Position numbers and translations under genes: made by a program. DNA of 7,336 bases from UBA1774 sp045223835. GTDB lineage: Bacteria; Bacillota; Clostridia; Oscillospirales; Oscillospiraceae. How positions within the stretch are numbered: position 1 is the stretch's first letter; each line of letters begins with the position of its first letter. The notes beneath the pieces are model-generated. The model was given only the letters and a program-made list of their open reading frames with translations, was not told the origin of the DNA and searched no databases. Below, in pieces: positions 1 to 5,304 of the stretch. The stretch covers positions 1 through 7,336 of the forward strand of contig JBGUZS010000107.1 in the NCBI GenBank assembly GCA_045223835.1. The letters run 5' to 3'.

Positions 1-39
1 CCCCCCAGGAGTCTGTTCAGGCCAGGGAAGGGATCGGGT

Positions 40-2211
40 TCAGACGACCCAGAAGGCGATGCTGGCCAGGGTGGTCTCCGGCTGATAGTTCAGGCCGAAG
101 ACCAGCAGGCTGCCGTCGACCTCCTTGCCATAGGCGATCGCCTTATCCATATTGATCGTATTGGGATTCATGATCTCAAAATCGTTCTCATCCCGGAGGA
201 AGGTGATGTATTCGTCCAGGAAAGCCTCGGCTTCCTCGGCGGTCTCAAAGTCCAGGGACAGGGACAGATCCAGCTGGTTATCCAGCCCGTACATCGTCTT
301 ATGGAACAGTTTGAAATCCCGGCAGGTGGAGTAGGCCTCCAGGCCGATCTCCGGGAATCCCGCCTCCGCCAGCCTGGTTTTCACCTCCTCGGGACCCACG
401 AATTTCTCCGCCTTGAACAGGAGGGAGAACGTCTCCCCGTCCTCATTGAACCGGTACTTAAAGGTCTTCTGCCCTTCCGGCGTCACGCAGCGGTAGAAGA
501 TATCCTCGTCCTTCAGGGCCGCGAACCTTGCGGCTTCCTCCGCGCCCAGGTAATCCTCGGCCTCATTGTAATCCTCGTCCTCCCCTTCGTAATCCGGCTC
601 AAATCCGGCAAGGGAGGCGATATAGCTCTGCACATAGGCTTCGGCGGCGGCCCGGTCCGCATACTGGATATCCACATAGAGGCCCAGGTCAAAGTCGAAG
701 AAATACAGCCAGGATTCCGTCATCTCATTGGCCCGGTCCACCCCGGCGAAGCCGGAGAGCTTCCCATCCTCCGGAAGGGCGGCATACCCGGCGGCGGTGA
801 CCAGCCCGTTGATCTCCTCCAGGCCGGAATACTTTGGGAATTCATAGTACTTTTCGGCGGTCAGGGTGACGCCCTCATCGTACTCCAGGCAGATGGAGGA
901 ATAGCACTGATACGCCTCTCTCAGCAGCAGGCGATAGCAGGTGTTCCCCTCCTCGTCCGTCACGGCTTGGAAGCCCTTCTCCAGCAGCTTCCCGGCATAG
1001 GCCTGCATATCCGCCTCGGTGGCCTTGGCGTCCCGGACGCGGATCACGTCCTCCTCCAGGATGGCGCCCACGTCCAGGGTAAAGGCATAGGTGGCAAAAT
1101 CCGGGAAGGGAACGGCGGTCAGACCGTACTCCGGCAGGAAGATCGCGTTCAGGTTGATTTCATCGGCGCCCCATTCCGTCCGGGCCTCCGGATACGCCCG
1201 GTCGGGATCCTTCATCCAGGCCTCCGCCCGGGGATCAGCCTCGGTGCCGCCGAAGGTGACGAGGATGTCCACATCCCCGATATTGGGATATCCTTCGCTG
1301 AAGGAGGTGCGGATATGGGCGCTGGTGGGATCTTCCCCGTCCAGCTCCAGATATACCTCCTGCATCCTGGGCATGGCCATGGCGCCGATATCCCCGTACA
1401 GTCTCACCAGGGCTTTGACTTCGTCCGCATTGGAGACGAAGCGCAGGGGGTTCTGGACGTCGTTATAGAAGAGGTCCCAGATATTCCCGTCGGAGAGGTC
1501 GATCCACCAGTTGATCAGCTTGGAATCCAGATCCTGGATCGCGGCGCCGTCGGCGGCAGCGTCGATGGCCTTGCCCTCCTGAAGGAAGGTGATCCGGGTG
1601 AGGCCATCCTCGCTCAGATAGCCCTCGAAGGTCTCGTTCCCGTTCACGGTCATGATGGCAAAGCAGTCATAATCGACGTCGTCGTGCCGGATGTCGCGGG
1701 TATAGTACACCAGATCATCAGAGCAGACGGTGGCCTTTACCCCCGCTTCGCATTCGATGGTATAGTCCCCGGCTTCGACCTTGGCCAGGAATTTCTCCAT
1801 GGCCGCTTCCGAGATCTCCGCGGGGGAACGGGTATCGGCGGGCTCCGGAGGAATCACCGGCGCAGGCGGATTATACGGCGCAGGCTCCGGCTGAGGTTCC
1901 GGCTCCGGCTCCGGCTGGGGTTCGGTTTCCAGGTACACGGTACGGGAGTCCTGGTCCCATTCCACCGTCGCGCCGAAGGCCTCGGCCATGGAACGCACGG
2001 GCACATAGGTGGTTCCCTTGTAGATCACGGCGTCCACGGGATTGCCGTTCACATCCTTCGGCTCCAGCTTCTCCCCGTCGATGACGATCTTCGCGCCCAC
2101 AAAAACGCTGTCCCACTTCACTGTGCCCCCCGTCGCCACGGCGGGAAGGGCCAGGCCCATGAGGATGACCGCCGACAGGAAGCCCAGCAGAAATGCTCTG
2201 CCTTTTTTCAT
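40..2211 (-). CDS. Secreted stalk-domain (copper amine oxidase N-terminal-like) protein with large repeat-containing C-terminal region
   Basis: A 723-residue protein, predicted to be exported. Residues 1-26 form a signal peptide: basic MKKGR start, hydrophobic core, and a likely cleavage after ALPAVA. Residues about 33-94 match the copper-amine-oxidase-type N-terminal (stalk) domain, with the characteristic series of a short strand (IVIDGE), a DVNGNPV turn, YKGTTYVPVR, a short helix (MAEAFG) and a closing strand TVYLE. In other Firmicutes this domain sits at the start of many surface or secreted proteins and does not imply oxidase activity. Residues 97-128 are a Pro/Glu-rich linker. Residues about 135-723 are acidic and match no family I recognise; repeated units are visible (about 360-457, 458-602, 603-723). 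Eight cysteines lie in the exported part. The start is fixed by AGGAG at 2219-2223, 7 nt upstream, and by the signal peptide. It has its own promoter and no visible operon partner. Function unknown; secretion is well supported. Confidence 0.9.
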   Translation of the reverse strand: MKKGRAFLLGFLSAVILMGLALPAVATGGTVKWDSVFVGAKIVIDGEKLEPKDVNGNPVDAVIYKGTTYVPVRSMAEAFGATVEWDQDSRTVYLETEPQPEPEPEPQPEPAPYNPPAPVIPPEPADTRSPAEISEAAMEKFLAKVEAGDYTIECEAGVKATVCSDDLVYYTRDIRHDDVDYDCFAIMTVNGNETFEGYLSEDGLTRITFLQEGKAIDAAADGAAIQDLDSKLINWWIDLSDGNIWDLFYNDVQNPLRFVSNADEVKALVRLYGDIGAMAMPRMQEVYLELDGEDPTSAHIRTSFSEGYPNIGDVDILVTFGGTEADPRAEAWMKDPDRAYPEARTEWGADEINLNAIFLPEYGLTAVPFPDFATYAFTLDVGAILEEDVIRVRDAKATEADMQAYAGKLLEKGFQAVTDEEGNTCYRLLLREAYQCYSSICLEYDEGVTLTAEKYYEFPKYSGLEEINGLVTAAGYAALPEDGKLSGFAGVDRANEMTESWLYFFDFDLGLYVDIQYADRAAAEAYVQSYIASLAGFEPDYEGEDEDYNEAEDYLGAEEAARFAALKDEDIFYRCVTPEGQKTFKYRFNEDGETFSLLFKAEKFVGPEEVKTRLAEAGFPEIGLEAYSTCRDFKLFHKTMYGLDNQLDLSLSLDFETAEEAEAFLDEYITFLRDENDFEIMNPNTINMDKAIAYGKEVDGSLLVFGLNYQPETTLASIAFWVV

Positions 2212-2218
2212 GTCTCTT

Positions 2219-2223
2219 CTCCT
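2219..2223 (-). promoter_or_regulatory. Ribosome binding site of the large stalk-domain gene
   Basis: On the minus strand AGGAG lies 7 nt before the ATG at 2211-2209. It confirms the start that begins the signal peptide. Confidence 0.75.
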
Positions 2224-2271
2224 CTCGTTTTCTCCTCTTTTTTGATTTGCTTCACAGATTTCAATGCCCCG

Positions 2272-2300
2272 ATATTACCATATTCTCTCTGGAAGCACAA
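2272..2300 (-). promoter_or_regulatory. Sigma-A-type promoter of the large stalk-domain gene
   Basis: Read on the minus strand: TTGTGC (2300-2295), a 17-bp spacer, then TAATAT (2277-2272), preceded by TGG so that it also forms an extended -10 (TGnTAATAT). The predicted leader is about 55 nt. The element lies downstream (in the direction of transcription) of the terminator of the neighbouring gene, which supports a separate transcription unit. It closely resembles the promoter predicted for the small stalk-domain gene. Confidence 0.65.
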
Positions 2301-2334
2301 GGGGTTTTCCGCGGCCCCGGACCGGGAGAACGCA

Positions 2335-2372
2335 CAAAAAATCCGGGGGCAGGTCCGAAGACCCGCCCCCGG
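2335..2372 (-). terminator. Rho-independent terminator of the small stalk-domain gene
   Basis: The minus-strand transcript forms CCGGGGGC-G-GGUC, a UUCG loop, then GACC-U-GCCCCCGG, followed by one A and six U. The stem is 13 bp with a single G-U pair. That pair would be an A-C mismatch if read on the plus strand, so the hairpin fits minus-strand transcription. The loop is the very stable C(UUCG)G tetraloop. It lies 20 nt beyond the stop codon. Confidence 0.93.
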
Positions 2373-2392
2373 AAAAAGGCTGTTTTGTGCCC

Positions 2393-3085
2393 TTACTTAC
2401 TCAGCTGGATGGACATATCGTCCATGGCGATGGAGATGATGCCGTCCTTGATGGCGCAATCGATCTCCTCCCCGTCGGCGGAGAGGGTGAGGGTCTCTCC
2501 CTCCACCTTCCAGTTCAGCTCCATGGTCTGGTCTTCGTAGGTCAGGACGCAGGTACCGTCGGCCTTGAGCTCCAGGGTCAGCAGGTCCTGGAATTCCGCA
2601 CGGAACATCGCCATAAGAGCCTTCAGATCCAGATCCTCATCTTCCCCCATCGTTTCTTGTATGAGGTCGCTGAGGTATTCCTCCAGGCTCTTGCCCTCGA
2701 TCCCATAGATCCGATAGGTACCGATGTAATCCTCATTCCCGGCTGCAGGCTGGGGCTCGGGCTCCTTCTCCGGTTCTGGCTGCGGCTTCGCCGGTACGTC
2801 GCCCAGGTACACGGTGCGGGTATCCCCGTCCCAGTTCACCGCCACCCCCAGGGCTTCCGCCACCGCCCGGACGGGCAGATAGGTGGTGCCCTTGTAGATC
2901 ACGGCGTCCACGGGATTGCCGTTCACATCCTTCGGCTCCAGCTTCTCCCCATCGATGACGATATTCACGCCCACAAAGACGCTGTCCCAGGTCACCGTGC
3001 TCCCCGCCGCAATGGCGGGAAGGGCCAGGCCCATGAGGATGACCGCCGACAGGAAGCCCACCAGGAAGGTTCTGACTTTCTTCAT
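2393..3085 (-). CDS. Secreted stalk-domain protein with small beta-rich C-terminal domain
   Basis: A 230-residue exported protein. The signal peptide (1-26, ending ALPAIA) and the stalk domain (about 33-94, with IVIDGEKLEPKDVNGNPVD and YKGTTYLPVR) are almost the same as in the larger paralogue next to it. Residues 98-115 form a Pro/Glu/Lys linker. Residues 118-230 differ completely from the paralogue. GTYRIYGIEGKSLEEYL is followed by a helical segment, then alternating strands (LTLELKADGTCVLTY, MELNWKVEGETLTLS, IDCAIKDGIISIAMD, MSIQLSK). This layout is seen in many small lipocalin-like domains of clostridial lipoproteins and surface proteins, so a ligand-binding beta barrel is possible but not proven. 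An in-frame ATG at 3121 would add 12 residues. I chose 3085 because a strong GGAGGAG precedes it and the signal peptide begins there. It has its own promoter and terminator. Confidence 0.9.
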   Translation of the reverse strand: MKKVRTFLVGFLSAVILMGLALPAIAAGSTVTWDSVFVGVNIVIDGEKLEPKDVNGNPVDAVIYKGTTYLPVRAVAEALGVAVNWDGDTRTVYLGDVPAKPQPEPEKEPEPQPAAGNEDYIGTYRIYGIEGKSLEEYLSDLIQETMGEDEDLDLKALMAMFRAEFQDLLTLELKADGTCVLTYEDQTMELNWKVEGETLTLSADGEEIDCAIKDGIISIAMDDMSIQLSK

Positions 3086-3091
3086 GTGTTT

Positions 3092-3098
3092 CTCCTCC
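3092..3098 (-). promoter_or_regulatory. Ribosome binding site deciding the start of the small stalk-domain gene
   Basis: GGAGGAG on the minus strand ends 6 nt before the ATG at 3085-3083. An upstream in-frame ATG overlaps this motif itself (ATGGAGGAG), and another lies at 3121. Neither has a comparable site in front of it, so the start at 3085 is favoured. Confidence 0.8.
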
Positions 3099-3136
3099 AT
3101 TCTTACATTTCTCTGTTCCATAGATCCCGTTATCTC

Positions 3137-3165
3137 AGTTTACCATATCGCCGAAGACTCCACAA
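3137..3165 (-). promoter_or_regulatory. Sigma-A-type promoter of the small stalk-domain gene
   Basis: Minus strand: TTGTGG (3165-3160), 17 bp, TAAACT (3142-3137), with TGG just before the -10 giving an extended -10. The predicted leader is about 45 nt. The spacer ends in the same ATATGG as the promoter of the large paralogue. Confidence 0.6.
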
Positions 3166-3186
3166 GAGTTTCCCGCGAATTGCAAG

Positions 3187-3212
3187 GCGGGCAGGTCCGA
3201 AGACCTGCCCGC
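3187..3212 (-). terminator. UUCG-loop hairpin after the lipoprotein gene, weak U-tract
   Basis: The minus-strand transcript forms a perfect 11-bp stem, GCGGGCAGGUC, a UUCG loop, then GACCUGCCCGC. The loop is again C(UUCG)G and the core matches the terminator at 2335-2372. What follows the stem is CUUGCAAUUCG, with no run of U. It may stop transcription poorly, act as a 3' end stabiliser, or be a partial terminator allowing read-through into the small stalk-domain gene. It lies about 40 nt past the stop codon. Confidence 0.6.
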
Positions 3213-3250
3213 GGCGCTGCGTTCAGTTTTTCTCCGAAGCCTGCCTTATC

Positions 3251-5035
3251 TCAGGCAAAGCGCTCCTGGAATTCGTCGTAGGCGTTCTGATAGATCTCCA
3301 GAGCCTCAAACCACCCTTCCATGGAGGTGAGCTGGGCGACATAATCGTCCCATGTGCTCAGGGGCCGGGAGTTATCCACAAACTGGAGGTAGTTTTCCGC
3401 GATGAAGGTCTGGATATCCGCGCCGATGGCCGCCAGCCGGTCGGTATCCTCCGAGTCGAACTGGATGGCGGCGGGCCAGGCCATGCTGCCATCATACTTA
3501 TAGAACCGGGGATCATCCCAGATATCCGTGAAGGCCTGGTCCTTTTCCCCGCCGGGCTTTGCCATGTTCCGGGAGGAGATCAGGATTCCCGCCTCATTGA
3601 TGTTGTTCAGGGTGAATTGCAGCAGCGCCCAGCCGGAGCCGGAGGGGTGGTTCACCAGGAAATCGGTCAGCATGCGGTTGCCGTTCTCATCCCAATAGAA
3701 GGTGTAGTCCTCCACGCCCCAGTTGGCCACGATGGCGCCCTCGTCGCTGTAGAAATAATCGGCGTAGGTAGCCAGGAGGGGGATATTCTCGCACTTGGCG
3801 CTGATGGCCCAGGAGCCGTACTGCACCCAGCTGGCGGTGCTGCCCAGGTGGAAGACCTGGCCCTCATAGCGCACGGGCTTATGGATGGCGATCCAGTAGG
3901 CGTCCGGATCGATGCTGTGGTCCACATAGCCGAACTGCTCGCTGGCCACCATGCTGGTCATGCCGACGACCCCGCCCACCAGGTCGGAGAGGACGTCCTG
4001 GTTGCCGGTGCAGCTGGTCCAGTTGGGGGAAATGAGCCCCTCGTTGAACCAGGAGTTGATGGTCTGCATATACTCATAGTCGTTCTGGCCGCTGCAGGCG
4101 AACTGCACCTTCCCGTCCTTCACATAGGGCGGAGCCACGGTGGAGTTATAATTGATGATGGTTTCATAGGCGCCCCAGTAGCTGTGGGGGTCAAGGGTGC
4201 TCATGAGCAGGAAGGGATACTGGGCGCCCTGCTGGGACTGGAAGGCCAGAAGCATGTTATGGACGTCGTCAAAGGTGATGATATCGTCCACCTTCAGGCC
4301 CAGATCATCCAGCCAGTCCCCCCGGACTGCGCAGGCCCAGGCGGTCTTCAGGATATCGTTCAGGCACTTGAAATAGAAGATGGTGGTGTCGTCCGCCATG
4401 AGCTGAGCCCGGACGGAGAGGTCGTCCTCATGGTCATAGATGCAGTAATAGTAGTTGGGGAAATAATCCTTGTACTCGAAAAGATTGACCAGATAGCCGT
4501 CGTCGATGGCGGAGCGCATGGTGCCGGGGAAATAATAGTTGATGTTGCTCAGGAGATCCGGCAGGGCGTCGGAGGCCACCAGCACCGCGCAGTTCTGAGC
4601 CCGGGAGGAGTTTGCCACCAGGTCGTACTCGATATGCACGCCGGTGGTCTCCCGCAGGAGGGTGGGATAGGGCATGCCCTCATAGCCGTCCGCATCGATG
4701 GCGTCGGGCAGGAGCATGCCGGTCCAGTAGGTAAAGACCTCGTCGGAGGTGGTGAGGGGCACCTCGTAGGTGTATTTCTCCAGGGGAACTCCCCGTTCAT
4801 CCACCGCATATTTGCCCTTGGCCAGCTTATAGGGCCCTTCGTCCGCAGGCTCTTCCGTCACTACAGGAGCTTCGGTGGCGGAGGGCTTCTCCGTCGCGGC
4901 GGGCGCCTGGGTAGCCGGCGCGGCTGTGGCAGGCGCGTCGGTCACTCCGCCGCCGCCCGCAGGCTTTTCCGCACAGCCGGCGAAGAAGGCCAGCAGCAGG
5001 AGAAGGGCCAGGATCAGACTGATCGTTCGCTTCAT
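3251..5035 (-). CDS. ABC transporter extracellular solute-binding lipoprotein (YtcQ/LplA-like)
   Basis: A 594-residue lipoprotein that should capture a solute outside the membrane and hand it to an ABC importer, most likely for an oligosaccharide or related carbohydrate. Residues 1-21 form a lipoprotein signal peptide with lipobox FAGC; Cys21 is the predicted lipid-modified residue. Residues 22-66 are an Ala/Thr/Pro-rich tether. The rest has the layout of the large (500-600 residue) clostridial/bacillar solute-binding proteins: a ligand-fold start with the LPD motif around 158-160, the diagnostic RGDWLDDLGLKV at 238-249 leading into TFDDVHNMLLAF, and DYFYSDEGAIVANWGVE near 426-442, a segment typical of YtcQ/LplA relatives. 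The start is set by AAGGAGGTA at 5041-5049 and by the lipobox; an ATG 30 codons upstream has neither. No permease or ATPase genes are in the window, so the partner transporter must lie elsewhere or be shared. Substrate not determinable from sequence alone. Confidence 0.92.
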   Translation of the reverse strand: MKRTISLILALLLLLAFFAGCAEKPAGGGGVTDAPATAAPATQAPAATEKPSATEAPVVTEEPADEGPYKLAKGKYAVDERGVPLEKYTYEVPLTTSDEVFTYWTGMLLPDAIDADGYEGMPYPTLLRETTGVHIEYDLVANSSRAQNCAVLVASDALPDLLSNINYYFPGTMRSAIDDGYLVNLFEYKDYFPNYYYCIYDHEDDLSVRAQLMADDTTIFYFKCLNDILKTAWACAVRGDWLDDLGLKVDDIITFDDVHNMLLAFQSQQGAQYPFLLMSTLDPHSYWGAYETIINYNSTVAPPYVKDGKVQFACSGQNDYEYMQTINSWFNEGLISPNWTSCTGNQDVLSDLVGGVVGMTSMVASEQFGYVDHSIDPDAYWIAIHKPVRYEGQVFHLGSTASWVQYGSWAISAKCENIPLLATYADYFYSDEGAIVANWGVEDYTFYWDENGNRMLTDFLVNHPSGSGWALLQFTLNNINEAGILISSRNMAKPGGEKDQAFTDIWDDPRFYKYDGSMAWPAAIQFDSEDTDRLAAIGADIQTFIAENYLQFVDNSRPLSTWDDYVAQLTSMEGWFEALEIYQNAYDEFQERFA

Positions 5036-5040
5036 TTTCC

Positions 5041-5049
5041 TACCTCCTT
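5041..5049 (-). promoter_or_regulatory. Ribosome binding site deciding the start of the solute-binding lipoprotein
   Basis: AAGGAGGTA on the minus strand lies 5 nt before the ATG at 5035-5033, a near-perfect anti-16S match. It rules in this start over the upstream in-frame ATG at 5125, which would bury the signal peptide. Confidence 0.85.
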
Positions 5050-5073
5050 GTTCATGGTTCGGGACATGGTTTC

Positions 5074-5102
5074 CTGCCGCTGCCCACCAGGGTCCGCGGC
5101 AG
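5074..5102 (-). promoter_or_regulatory. Stem-loop at the 5' end of the lipoprotein mRNA leader
   Basis: The arms CTGCCGC and GCGGCAG (5074-5080 with 5096-5102) pair perfectly, and CCC/GGG inside them extend the hairpin around an ACCA/TGGT loop. It begins a few nucleotides after the predicted transcription start and ends about 25 nt before the ribosome binding site. A stem at the very 5' end could protect the mRNA; a regulatory role is only a guess. Confidence 0.4.
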
Positions 5103-5113
5103 TTTACAGGATC

Positions 5114-5142
5114 AGGATAACACATATTTTACTATATTTCAA
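5114..5142 (-). promoter_or_regulatory. Sigma-A-type promoter of the solute-binding lipoprotein gene
   Basis: Minus strand: TTGAAA (5142-5137), a 17-bp A/T-rich spacer, TATCCT (5119-5114), preceded by TGT, which makes an extended -10. The predicted leader is about 70 nt. A second TTGAAA lies exactly 10 bp upstream (5152-5147). Confidence 0.65.
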
Positions 5143-5176
5143 CTGGTTTCAATGTATTCGTAATGATTTCTGCCTG

Positions 5177-5214
5177 CGGAATTCCGGCATTCAGGCCGCC
5201 GATCCCCGGAATTC
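5177..5214. repeat. Repeated CGGAATTC boxes in the divergent regulatory region
   Basis: CGGAATTCCG (5177-5186) is a perfect 10-bp palindrome. Its first eight bases recur at 5207-5214, 30 bp further on, close to three helical turns, just upstream of the hydrolase promoter. This could be a regulator site for the divergent pair, but the repeats are short and chance is not excluded. Confidence 0.3.
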
Positions 5215-5228
5215 TCCATCCCGGACGA

Positions 5229-5264
5229 TTGACATTTGCCCCTTTTCCCTATACTCTGTATGCT
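5229..5264 (+). promoter_or_regulatory. Promoter region of the alpha/beta hydrolase gene
   Basis: TTGACA at 5229-5234 is a perfect -35 hexamer; TATACT follows at 5250-5255, with a short 15-bp spacer. An alternative pair with ideal 17-bp spacing is TTGCCC (5236-5241) and TATGCT (5259-5264). Either gives a leader of about 35-45 nt before the start codon. I cannot choose between them. Confidence 0.55.
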
Positions 5265-5290
5265 AAGAGAAAACCAATGATTACTGCATC

Positions 5291-5297
5291 AAGGAGG
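5291..5297 (+). promoter_or_regulatory. Ribosome binding site of the alpha/beta hydrolase gene
   Basis: AAGGAGG lies 7 nt before the ATG at 5305 and fixes this start. Confidence 0.85.
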
Positions 5298-5304
5298 AGC
5301 CATC

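Noticed and set aside
1..39. Possible terminator of the large stalk-domain gene
   Set aside because: Only 39 bases follow the stop codon before the window ends, and they form no convincing stem with a U-tract.
40..2211. Copper amine oxidase enzyme
   Set aside because: Only the small N-terminal stalk-type domain is present; no topaquinone-containing catalytic domain is visible, so oxidase activity should not be inferred.
301..2439. A 712-codon open frame on the plus strand opposite the large stalk-domain gene
   Set aside because: Same cause: the translation includes long Arg/Leu/Phe runs opposite the Pro/Glu linker and no domain, while the minus-strand frame has signal peptide, domain and ribosome binding site.
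3086..3121. A 12-residue N-terminal extension of the small stalk-domain protein (ATG at 3121)
   Set aside because: The extension would precede the MKK signal peptide start, contains the strong GGAGGAG site itself, and the paralogue lacks it.
2264..5266. A 1000-codon open frame on the plus strand across the small stalk-domain and lipoprotein genes
   Set aside because: It runs antisense to two well-supported genes and through their intergenic region, its translation is low-complexity (Gly, His, Val, Ile, Arg rich) with no recognisable domain, and no ribosome binding site or promoter precedes it. It is a by-product of the G/C-biased third codon positions.
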